Origin: Strigamia acuminata | Taxonomy: Eukaryota; Arthropoda; Chilopoda; Geophilomorpha; Linotaeniidae | Direction: 5' to 3' | Assembly: GCA_949358305.1 (NCBI GenBank) | Contig: OX442317.1 | Span: forward strand, 7,444,186-7,508,185 | Length of the DNA: 64,000 bases | Shown: positions 45,588 to 57,739 of the stretch, piece after piece | Layout: each line of letters starts with the position of its first letter | How positions within the stretch are numbered: position 1 is the stretch's first letter | The notes under the pieces: model-generated | The model's database searches: none | Told to the model about the DNA's origin: nothing | Seen by the model: the letters and a program-made list of their open reading frames with translations, nothing else | Program-made: the position numbers and the translations under genes

Positions 45588-48453
45588 AAAAATTAAATTG
45601 GGTAATAAAACCACGACATTTCTCTTCGGTAATTTGTCCAATAAAAATTCCCTTTCGCCATTGATAATCCCATAAATGTCCATTTTGTATGATGAAAACA
45701 GCCTGCATGCAATTTGTTTATAATTTTCTTTCAAATAGTCCTTTAATTTAATGCTATTTCCTGAATTTACGATAATGAATCAAGCTCAACACAATAAACC
45801 AGAAAAATATCGTGATTTGGAGTGTTCGCCTATGTTTTCCTAATTAACATTAACATGTAGCCGAAAGTATAAATATCATTCTATCTTTAGATACTACAAA
45901 ATCTATTTTTTTTTAATGGCCTGAGATAAATATCTAGTGCCAAGTGTTTGTAATGATGCTCAATTCGAAAAAAAGGGTAAAAAATAAAACATTTCCCACA
46001 ATTTCAAAAATCCAAAGAACCCGAAAGGAAAAGGATAATAACTATCATTGCAAATCTCTTTCAAGAAATAAATGATAGCGTCAGCAATCAGCAATACAAG
46101 AACTTTTCTCTTCCACTTCTCATCTCGTATCCGCTGAAATGAAGCTTATCTATCTAAAGCTGCCTGTTAAGAAATACTCAACCAACTGCTCGCCAGCTGC
46201 CCACACTTGTACGAAATATAAAAAAAAAATATCCTCTAACAAGGAAAAAATAGCAAATCTGTAGAGTCATTACCACCAAAGTTTCGAGCAACTGGTGCAG
46301 CATCAAACTCCAACTTAACTAAGAGCAAAACATCAGATTTCCTCCTTTTTCCCACACAATATTTTTTTTTTCACACAATAAAGCCTATGATACCAAGTTC
46401 CAATAGATGCTCCTTAAAACAGCAACAACAAAAAATGTCTTCCAGGAATTGGATATTAATAAATTGTCTGCGCGATCGTTATTAGACAGTGCACAAGGAC
46501 AGACGCACTCACAAATATGGCCTCTTTACAGACAAAAACCTAAATTTATTCTATTTATTTTTTACGTATAAGTGTCTGCGGTAATCCTGAAGCTGTGCCA
46601 AAAGGAATCCAATTGCGCGTAAATTATTAATTTTCAATCATCAAATTAAACATGAAAAAATTCTTTCTGCGCAATTCTACATTAAAAATAATCCCTCGAA
46701 CGAACACTTGCCTATTCAAACAAACAAGGAAAAACTAATGCGAGCTAAAAGATGGTTTAAAACGCATGTTTTGCGGTATGTTTTCATTACATGACAATGC
46801 GTATAATAGAAATGTAGGTCAACATGAAACAAGGAATGAAAATCCGATAAAAGCTCAACGTATAAACACGCACCTTCACTCTGTAACGTTCACCGATGCA
46901 GAAATTATTAGTGTTTTGTGCCTAATGAGCTGTAAAAGTTATTTCTAGCCGTGTGATTTACTAACGGTCGGTTCCTATCAAAACCCCTTATAATAAGATT
47001 GCCGCTTTCACAGACCCTCACGTGTATAATGGAATATGGTGAGGCATTTATTTCCTTTAACTTCATGTGTTTATCGTGAATGATTACTGCTTTCATAAAT
47101 AATGCAATCACAAATCAACCAAAGATCCCTATCATGAATTACACCACCACCACACTCTGTACTTTAATTCAATACATAAACAAAACATGCTTTTTTTTCT
47201 TCTCCCACTTTTTCTTTTTTTTGTTAATCGAACCTATAATTTAGTCTTAAAAGATTGAATGAGTTAAGTGCAGACTCATTCCTCATTCCAAGTATGAAAA
47301 AAAAAAATTGATGTGTATATCGCATGGAAAACGTGTACAACACATGCATGCTCACACCCGATAAGCCTACAGAACTCTAGTTGAGTGTTTAAAAGATAAT
47401 TACTAAGCCAGATTTGTTCTGACAACATTTTGATAGATTGTATGTGTTTGTGTCCTCGTGTGCAAAAAAGATTGACTCGCTGCAAGCGCGCGCACAAACC
47501 TAAATCACGATTCTGCCAGAATTTAACAGACGTGTTTAGACTTTCGAAAAGTCACAACTTCTACATAAGTGGTTCAAGTGTAAACTAGGCATTTTTTTAT
47601 ATTTTAGTTATGTCTCTCTAATTTCTTATCATCTGGCGCGGTGAGTGACCTCTACCGCGGCTTCTAAATACCAAAAGGTTCGCTGCAATTTTTTCCTTCG
47701 CACTAAGTGCAATTTCTAGCGTTTGCCAAGCGGTTCTTGGATATTCCAATCTATTGTTGTAGCCGAAGCAATTCTATTTGTATTTGGTGAATTCAGTTTT
47801 TCAATCCAGCCCAGCTTAAAGTGCCTACACAGTATAAGGTTTCTCTTTTGGCTTCTTCAGCCAGCTTCCAGATGTGGAATACTTTCGCCAATATCCTCTT
47901 TCCGGCATAAAATCCAAGACATAAGCTAAAAGAGATTTCTGCGAAAGACAAGAAACCAAAACTATACAACCAAAATTTCATTTTCGATTTATACGACCAT
48001 TGCATGTTCCAGTGCATGTAAACAAAACAAAAAATAAAAAAAACACCAAAATAAAAAATAAAATTTAAAAAAAAAAAAAAATTCAATTTTAACTAGATAA
48101 CTTTCTAGAATTTATCTAGAAATCTATCTTTCCCTCAGCTTAAAACAACTATAGTAATAACATGTTTTGATCTTCCTTCAGATCGATATTGTCAAACTAA
48201 AAAATTTATACTTAGTTTTGTAAAGATTTACAACTATTTATTTACAAGGCTCCTCAATTCTCCTGGCACAAGGTAAATACTAGCCCGCTCCGTCTCCTCT
48301 TTCTGAAAAATTGAATGCATTATATATGATGCTTTTTGTCTAACTTGATTCCACCAATACGTTTCAATTTCGATTCCCCGACTACACAACTACTTCCTTT
48401 TTCTTACTGCAAGAAAAGCACGCACGGGTGGCTGCAAGCAGTTAGAAATCATT

Positions 48454-48478
48454 AAAAAAAAAAAAAAAAAAAAAAAAA
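48454..48478. repeat. Poly(A) run (25 A)
   Basis: Uninterrupted A homopolymer, not clearly the tail of a retroposed gene. Confidence 0.9.
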
Positions 48479-49374
48479 TTGATTTCCAGCTCTTAAAAAT
48501 GCAGAGTTTTAGCGAATTTCACGTTAGAAAGCAATATAACAAAACACACAAAGCCGATATGTTATCTAGTTTCGTTTCCAACGTCTTATGAAATATGTGT
48601 TGTAATTTCCAATTTCATTTCCTTTCCTGTCTCCTCGACCCAGCTTTGTATTTTATTTTTTTCTTCTTTTTTCAACTCGCAAAACACTTATTCGTGCATT
48701 TGGCATCGAATAAAACACAAAGTAAACTGGTTGTCGGCCTAAAAGGATACTCTCGTAATTCGTGAGAAAACAACAATTGCCAACCCCTTAGCAGCCTAAC
48801 AAGAAAGCCAAAGGTCCAGCCAAAGACCACCTATCTCACCTGATGGATCTAAAATCAATGTTAGACCAGGGTGCTCACACCCGCACTTTGATCTTGCCAA
48901 TGGTCACGGCTTCAAAGAGTCTAGTTAGAGAGAAGAAAAATAGCTCTTCCACCGAGCCAAGTACACAGAAAAGCCGGGATCAAAGTGAATCAAGGTGGCA
49001 TTTTCACTTTTTTTTATGCTTTATCGACTTATTGTCACTGCCAATGGCGAAAACACCGAAATACCTCATCTCAGTTTTAAACTGCAGTTTATATACATTA
49101 AAAACACACTTTGGCCGCAAAAACACCGTTAAAAATATTACCCGCTCGATGCAATCTGTAATCAAAGCCTAAAACTCCCGGATGAACCACAAAGAAAAGA
49201 AAAGAAACCAATACAAATGTTTGACCCTATTACCAGAAGCAATAGCATCCACATCCCATGACATTCAGCCCTGCAGTTGTATTGTTTAAAGTGTTATTCA
49301 ACCAGAAGTCGGATTGGTAAACCAATACCGAGAAGATGGGCAACACGGTGTGTAACCTGATAAGATCAAAAAAT

Positions 49375-49400
49375 CCCCCCCCCCCAAAAAAAAAAAAAAA
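49375..49400. repeat. C11-A15 homopolymer junction
   Basis: Eleven C followed by fifteen A, an unusual GC homopolymer in this AT-rich DNA. Confidence 0.9.
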
Positions 49401-52400
49401 TAAAACAAAAACTAAAAAAAAAAAACTAAATAAAAACAATTAATTAACTAAGTAGTGCAGATAAAACATGCGCACTATCGTAAAACTGCATTCCCCCGAC
49501 ACCAAACATTCATTTTGATAACCTTCAATCAAATTTACAACTTCCCAAACTTCTTCATTCAAACTTCATAAATCCGGCGTGTAAAACCAGAAATATTTCA
49601 AAGCCCAACTCGCCCGGATGAACTCCTTGGTCCCCCCTATTAAAATTTAAGTGACACCTTCAATTATGAATTACTTTTACAAGGCTGCAAAGAAACGACC
49701 GACCCAGGACTCGTACGTCGAGCTGCGACACGACACGAGGGAACACAAAACCCCTCAATAGTTGGATGTCACGTTAATTAAACTTGCTAAAATAAAACTC
49801 AAAACCGCGCCCTTCAAACGCCCCCTCCACCCTCCCATCCTAGCAACGATACGGCAAAAGCATCAACATTCTCTAAAGGCTTAATTACGCTATAAAAACC
49901 TTTGAGCTGGCGCAAAAAATAAACTCCAATGTGGCATTAAAAAAGTTATAAATACACACATCAAATTTTTAAAAAATATGCCTCGCCTCCGAGTAATAAC
50001 AAGCATTGAATAATTCATTCTCCGGCTAACTTAATTTTTTCCCTTTTCCTTCTTCATTCAGTTAGCTCTACTGCTGGCTAGAAATAAAAAAAATTGCATC
50101 CGTTTTCATTACGTACACTCGGATAATCATTTTCTGTATGTGTGCTTATTCAACTTTGTGAATAAAGCCCATTCATCACGACGCAAAGTTATTTAAGGCG
50201 GCGTTTTGTACAAATTAATCAAGCGTGAAACAGGGCGAAACTGATCACTCAAACATGAATTCAGCGGGTTACAACCTTTTTCCCCGACTAAATTGATCTG
50301 CAAGTGGGAGTCTTATCTTGCAAAATACACTTGATGAAGGCTCAGGCTTCATTACATGCTTCCACTTGTTTATCAGCGCTCCTAGCTTTTTTATGCCTAC
50401 TTTGCTTGGATACCAGAAATTAATTTTCTCGTGCCCGAGCAATTTGCCTAATTTTACTCAAATTATTATTATTATTAATGCAATTGTGAGGTTTGCGCCA
50501 CTTCACGGTCATCGCACACCCCGATTTATCGAGAAAAATTTAAAGTTTTAAATTACTAGAACAAATTTTTTCATTTCCTTCGAGATTGTTGATTATTTTT
50601 GTGACAAACTTAATATTTCGCTTCGCTTAGCAATCAATTTGTGAAGGTAAACACGAAACTGTCGCATCCCAATAACTGTTGTCAGGTTATGAGAAAACGT
50701 GCAACAACATCGTCTTATTCAACTGTTGCTATGCGCGCAGTATCTAAGCTACAAACTCCCATTGAATTGTTGGGTACAGTCTTCGCATCCACGCTTCTAT
50801 ATAATAACGAAACAATGTCAAACAATGAGATTTAGCACTACTGGTTAGCAGGAGATAGAAATAACACGAGCCTCTTAAGGATCGGATCGTGCTATTTTTA
50901 CCGTGCCACAAGACGACAAAATGGATTTTCCCACGAGATTCTCACGTTAATCCTCGTAAGACGACACAAGGCGAAAGCAACACGCGTTATTGAATGCGAC
51001 AAGTGTCAATTTGTGTACATAAACATGCACAACTTTGAAAACAAAGTGAAAAATTCGTATTTCAACGGAGCCGTGAATCTGATCCTGACTTAGTTTGTCT
51101 AAATTCTAAACCTAGTCGCGTTACTATTGGCAAAATCGAGCAAGCACTCTCCAAAATTGGTGTTACGTTTCATTCTTCGTCTTGAGATATCAGGCAGATT
51201 GAGGCCGTCCTCAGACGAGATTAGACCAAATGGAGAAAGAGAGAGAAAAATCTCATCCTTTGCAAAAAAAAAAAAAAAATTGAAATACTACGCTTGGTTT
51301 CGCCTAAATGTCTAAATGCTTGGAATAAAGGAAATCCATAATTTTAATATAAATTCATTCGTCTTCCAATGGATGGGCACGACCACGTTTCATTACTAAC
51401 TTCCATTTGTTTCTCTACAACAATATTTTTTCCCGTTCTTTCTCGACTTTTGCTGCGTATGAAGCAAAGTTGAGAGAATTTGTTAATTCATGAAAGGCAG
51501 CTACAAGACTTTGCTGCCTTTGTGAATTTTAATGAAACTGCATATTGCAATTGAGAAGGGAAAAGAGTAGCGAACAAACTACTTTTTCTAGATTAAATTT
51601 TTTAAGTAGAAACCGCAACACGATTTCAAGTAAATGAAACAATCGTCTTCCGAAATTCTGGCCAAACCAAAAATCCTAACGCACTAGTTACGCGACTTTA
51701 ACTTTAAATTGAGATGATTCATTGCGTTAATCATGCGAACGCGTGTATATTAGGCATTCCTAAACGCTATTTATGTCTTAGACGCTGCAAAATTTCCACT
51801 ATTCATCAACTGAACACACATCACTTGCTCCGAGTTAAAATTAAGAGTTTAACTAACCCAATCTTCGACACAAACAAGACATCAACTTAGGTTAGGTATC
51901 TAAGAAGAATTCCAGATAAAAAAAATAAATCATTGCTTTTGTTATTCGCCAAAAAAAGAAATCTCTGAATATTTAAATTCCAAACCACGTGAATAACACC
52001 ACCAGGTGCATCCAATCTTGAAAACAATAGATTTTACACAATTTCGTGGGTTTTGTGCCCAGATTAAATATAGGCCTACCTACAGTTTGCACCCGATATC
52101 TTGATGCCAAATTCATACCGCGCATCCCATTCTGCGCAGATAATCTCCTACTGTAATTCCAATCGTTATTTAGCAGTGTTAATGGCTAAAATAAATACAG
52201 CAAAAATAAACAACATTAACAAAATTAATTTACAACATGTTACCGACATTTTGTTGCTTTATTACCTTTGTGTGCAACAAGCTTGACAGGCGCTATGGTA
52301 AATGCATGTGCAGAATGTGAATTCGCAGTTTGAATTTGGCATCAAGAAATTGCTAGTGATGTTGTTACTTCTTGAAGTGAGAGACTCGGAGCACGTCTTA

Positions 52401-54050
52401 CTCTATGGGTGGCTTTATTCAAACTGGGGGTTAAAACTGTACATGGGGTGGACATTGTTACATGACACTACATATGTAGACTAAATAGTCATTGGCGCCA
52501 CTCTACAGAATACCACATTGCCATACTGTAATGTATACACAACATTCCAACAGAAACCGGGCGCAAAGTGTAATGCGACGGACGATACAAAGCCGTCCAA
52601 TTACGATGGCTGCCCTCGATATTGGCTAGCATTTTAGGTTGCCATTTCTGGTGGTCCTAATAGCCACTACTCACAAAGTTTACAAGTGTTTTAACCAACT
52701 CCTTCACCTCTCTGACCCCCATCTGTCGTCTTATGACAGACCTGACCCGCTAACCCCTTTCCCACGATGCAGTTCGCCCACGTCATCGGTGACCATCGCT
52801 AACCCCAAAACAGCTACTCGATAATTTGTGCCGAATAAAAACGAGAGAGAAATTTTAAATTTAATAAACCGCTTCATTTTTTGATGTTGATTAGATTTAG
52901 CAAAAACAGAAACAAAAAAAAATAAAAATAAAAATAAAATTGTGGAATATTTGTAGAAAAAAATACTAGCTCAGTGTTGGAAAATCAATAATGAATAAAA
53001 ACCCTGCCATCGCCACACAAGTGAAACTCAACATAGTGGCATCACCATAAACCTCAAATCCACATTCCACAATCTCTTCTTCCACTTCCTTACATCTTCT
53101 CTTGAAATGAAACACCAAACAACCAGATTTCCATACTTATCCTTCCCTGCAATGAAATAAAACCCGACCACGATCAACCCCGACTGTACCGTATCCAAAG
53201 AGTATTAAAAACTAGAATAAAATAATCCACAAGAATATCCACAAACACGCCGTGGCACGTAGGTGAGGTGTCTCGCCTTGTTTGTCGGTTCCGAGCGTGC
53301 ACTCCCAAAACTCCAGTTTTACAAGCATAAATTGCAAATCTGCGCGTATTTACCAAGTAATGATATGAGATTGATCCAGGGTTCACTCGTGCTTACGATC
53401 TCCACGGAAATACTCATAAATCTCGGGAGAATACAAAGCTGTAAATGTCACTTTATTGCTAATGATGTCACTCCGCATGGTGATTTATAGAATCGGGGAA
53501 AGCGACTTTCCGAAGCGCCATCGCGGCCCTATCCCTTATTTATACGAGATTGGAAAGACAAGCAACTTAAGCGCAAAATATTTTATTAAATCTCGTTTAG
53601 AAAACATCACAACGAAAATTCGCCGAATCCGAATCACGTAAGCTTATGTAGAGCAGTTCGTTACTCCCACGTGGTTTATTTAAGCGATTCAATTGGACAT
53701 TAGAGGCAGACCAGTGCTTTGCCGATGAGGACAATTTCATTAAAGAACTCTCGCTACAAGTACCGATACGAAACCAGAATAACAAACAAGCCAAAACCCT
53801 CAGTATGCGCAGCATTACGCACATACAAATACTACTCTCCACATCGCCCTTTTCATGTTTCTTAGCTTGACTCATTCCAATTATCTTTAATTCCCTCTTT
53901 TTCCCCCGACCTCAGGTAAGTGTTGTGCTACACTGCTGATAAATTAACCCTCATTCCCACAAATTAAACGAGCGGCAAAAACATGCCTCGGATCAACACC
54001 ACGCACAGCATCACTTATCAGGCCATCATTTAACACTTTTTAGCCAAAAA

Positions 54051-54200
54051 ATGCACGAAAATGCATTAAATGTATTATGAAATGCATTCCCAATATTATT
54101 ATTTGTCAAATTTTCAATTGCATTATGAAATGTGTACAAATAATGTATAGTACATTTGGGAATGCATTGTAAAATATATTTTTGAAGCGTGTGGAATAAT
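54051..54200 (+). repeat. Dispersed AATGCATT repeat family, diverged copy
   Basis: Several AATGCATT and TATTATGAAATG motifs, ending AAAATATATTTTTGAAGCGT. The terminus is altered relative to GAACCA. Confidence 0.5.
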
Positions 54201-54904
54201 ACATCTTCAGTCGTCTGTCGAAATAGGTTGTTTGATTCATCCATTCATTCATTTTTGTAATCGTGAATCGTGATCTTTAGTGACAAATGAATTTCCGACA
54301 GCTTACTCGGGTATAATACGAAGCGAAATAAATGAATACGATTAATCCCATTGGAAAATGTTCGCTTGAAATTAAAATGATTCACCACCTCGAGAGAAAA
54401 AAAAAAGTACGCCGAAATCGATTGCATTACACTTCTTGAGGGCAGGATCGATTGCTTCCAGTCTTTTGTTAATGTAACTTCTTCTCGAATGGAGCTCAGA
54501 TTAAGATCTGTTTTAATCTCTCATAAAAACCTCTCATTCTCGCAATGATTTCTGTAATAAATACCTGCATACTTGGCGCATTTATTTTCTATTTAAACCT
54601 TTAAAAATCACCAAACTGCCAATTACAATCCATTATTTCCAAATTAGACCTGTAACGCGTCACACTGTCATTGACACATTTATTAAAACTTCACTGGAAA
54701 TTGATGCGAAATCAAAAGCGTCATTACTCAAATTCAATACATTGCCATCAATCTGCTAAGTCGATACTAACCTCATTTTATTATCTTAAAAAAAAAATTT
54801 TGAAAAAACCCGATTTTATAATAATAATCTATACAGTATAATCTTTCACATTTTTCTATCCTTTTCGTCGTACCGGTTACCCAAATGGTTCAAAAACACA
54901 AAGA

Positions 54905-55040
54905 AATTATATTGCAATGCATTTTGTAATACATTTTTGCGTGCTATTAATTTATGTATTATGAAATGCGTTTCCAAATATAAATTCATTTTCAAATGAA
55001 TTTTTTTCAATTGTAAAACATATTTTTGAACCATATGGGT
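54905..55040 (+). repeat. Dispersed AATGCATT repeat family, good copy
   Basis: ATTATATTGCAATGCATTTT start; GTAATACATTTTTGCGTGCT; end CATATTTTTGAACCATATGG. Best uninterrupted reference copy in the window, about 136 bp. Confidence 0.65.
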
Positions 55041-55710
55041 ATGGTATCGTGTCTTCTTTCTTTCCCCAGAGCCATGTCTTAAGGGATCACAAGAGCCGCG
55101 GAAAAAGCGGTGTCCTAACGAGCTAACGTAGTGGATGAGTGGAATGATGAACCTGATTAGTTATAAATTGCTTGCACAGAAACTACAAACTAGACGATCT
55201 GTTCAACTGCACATTCCACTCGTAAAAATTGAATATCATTAGGAACGCCACAACTGACACAAATTAAAGACATAAACAACATTACGAACGCGATAAATCA
55301 ACCAATCAAAGTGCGCTTAAAAATAAAACCCCCAATGATTTATTTTTCTAATTAGACGCAATAAAAATCGTAAATTTCAAAAATTAATGCCAAACAAAAC
55401 TTCACCATTTTCACTCCGACAACGGAACTTTAAGCAAAAGTTGCCCGAGAAAGCCTCACCTCTCCAATCCCCCTTCCATTTCTTTCCAGTTATGACGCTA
55501 CGGCGCATATAATAGGCGACCCGAGTTGACAAATAATTGCTCATGTATACAGCAGCATATCAGGTCGTTTCCGCAAATCCAACAAATGGATTTCTATGTT
55601 GGAAACTCGGTCGTGGACCCATCTCCCATTCTCTTATCACAGTCCCTGAGGTATATTATCTCAGAAGCTCTGTCGAGCAATCACGAATCTCACTCCGCTG
55701 GTCTTTCCAG

Positions 55711-55952
55711 TGGGAATCAGACCCCTAGATGCTCTCAGCACAGAAGATGGACAAATGGTATTTGGACACACGATCTGGCAATATTTGAACAAGTTGTTTG
55801 TACAGCAGCAGCTAACGTATACTTTCCCAGGCATGTATAGTGAGCAAGTATTAGGTCACTTGCATGACTGTTTAGAAAATGGCGTTTGCTTTTACTGCTT
55901 TTTTAAAGAGGGATGTTCATCAAGGCCAAGTGCAATGGCAAACAAATTTTAA
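55711..55952 (+). CDS. Candidate coding segment, plus strand (unknown)
   Basis: After a pyrimidine-rich CTGGTCTTTCCAG, a frame of about 80 codons is open to TAA at 55950. It includes GIRPLDALSTEDGQMVFGHT and a Cys-rich end (CFYCFFKEGC). The base composition is less AT-rich than its surroundings. No recognised family and no confirmed partner exon. Could be a relic. Confidence 0.2.
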
Positions 55953-57257
55953 TGCCATTAAAAGTTAAATGTACTTTCTTTCGGTAGCTGCATTAACAAA
56001 CATTGGCCGAATAAACATTGCCTCCTTCTGTGGAGTCGTTTTTCAACTCAATTATTCCGGAAAATCATAATCATCATTCCACATGGTGGAAAATACATGG
56101 AAAATGTGCCACTCTTAAGTGGAATGACCAACTTTTAAAAACTACTGTTGTCAACTTCTTCGTCTTTTTTGTCGACTGCGCCATGTGAGAACGATTAGAC
56201 AACCATTAGGTTTGATTGTTCAAACTAAACTAACCTTATTGATCAGAACGTACATTTAAATAGAACAAATCACTGGAAAGCCTCCACTGACCCCCAGGAG
56301 GAGCTATCGCTTACATTCACTTACGAATGCCACTAAAATGCCGGTAAAAACTGGTGAAACCCAAGTTACAAGCGAGGTGTCACGGTGCGTTACAGAAAGT
56401 TATATTTCCACCATATTTCCAGTACTAATATTTACTATTTTGATTTTATATTTTTCCAGTTACTGCACTCATATTTTATTTCCTAATTTCTTCAGCTTCT
56501 CTTCGTCTTCTGTTTGTATAAATTTATATTTTTACCTGCGCAAGCGAGTCATTTGTGCCTGTAATTTTCGTGATTTAAGCAGTCGATAATCAAAATGACT
56601 TTCCACATTTAAGCACGTAAACTCGATTAATTAATCACGGCTAATCCCACACAATTTATTGACACCATACTGACAGCAGTTTGTTGAGCAGATAATTTAG
56701 AGCACTTTTAATATCTTACCCTTAGTTGGCAGTGTGGATAAATCTCCATGAGCAGAAATGACACAGTAATTTAGGTTTTCTCAGGGTACGCAATTATGCA
56801 ACCCCAGGTGACATAGCACAAAATGAAGTGTTTCAACCACATAAAATTTAAGCGCTTTGCAGCGTTAGGCCAACTTTGATGTTACACCACCTTTCCCTTT
56901 TTTTCCCTCACTCTCTTTCTCTCTCCTCCTGTACGAGTTCATCAGCCATAAAACTTTCTATCCGAGCTGCTTGCATTCCAAATTGTAATCTAAAATCAGA
57001 CGAGACGAGCCTTAAAACCCTGACGACGTCAGAACTGCTTTTTAGACGGCAAAAGGAAAGAATATAAAGCTGAAAGAAAGAATCGTGCTGATCCCGTTTA
57101 GTTTAGGACAGGTTACTCAAGTTGGCATAAGGGAGCAATTGGCAAACTACTACCTACTTCTTTTCTCAGTCAGTGCTTGTTTCTTTTTCTTTTCCGTTCC
57201 CTTCTATTTCTTCTTCAGTTGTGTTAAGATAGAAAAAGAAAATTGCAACAATTATTA
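55953..57257. other. Non-coding, AT-rich
   Basis: Short frames and pyrimidine tracts only; nothing recognised. Confidence 0.5.
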
Positions 57258-57739
57258 AGGGGTTTCATTAAATGAGCAATTAGTTGATTACTTTGATTAG
57301 TCGATTACTCGATGTGTCATGTGACTGGATTCAACCAATCCCAAGAATAATCATTTCATCATATAAGCAACTAAGCAACTAATCAAGTAATCACCCCAAA
57401 CCATGATTTTCAGCTGACTTGGGCCGATTATAAGTGCTTTTTCAACTGAAACCAACATGGCGGCGCCAGACCTGCTTCAACTACACAAGGTCATAATATA
57501 ACAAAGTCTGCTCAGTTTAGGTTAAACCGAACGCATGAAACGAGTTAGGTAGTTGCAATTATTATTTGTAGGAACTTTTTTTTTAAACAATTGCAACGTA
57601 TTTAGGTTACAATTTAAACAATTCCGCCCATCGGAGCAATAATCACAATCAGATTTGTGTTGGGCCCTCAATAATTGAGTGATTACGATTATTGCAATAA
57701 TCAACTAATCACAATAATCGCTCATTTAATGAAACCCCT
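57258..57739. mobile_element. MITE flanked by TA (482 bp)
   Basis: Perfect 20-bp terminal inverted repeats, AGGGGTTTCATTAAATGAGC at 57258-57277 and its complement at 57720-57739, followed on both sides by diverged GATTA/TAATC-rich subterminal repeats. TA lies on both flanks, as for Tc1/mariner-type insertion. No transposase ORF. The interior holds AACATGGCGGCGCC near 57454. Confidence 0.8.

Larger units (their letters stand above)
45588..54050. other. Non-coding, AT-rich
   Basis: No convincing gene over 8 kb. A minus-strand frame near 47790-47930 reads partly like protein (RILAKVFHIWKLAEEAKRET) but lacks splice support. Long homopolymers at 48454 and 49375. Confidence 0.45.

Noticed and set aside
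48365-48390. TTCGATTCCCCGAC, resembling a tRNA T-arm
   Set aside because: No upstream D-arm or anticodon arm within tRNA distance.
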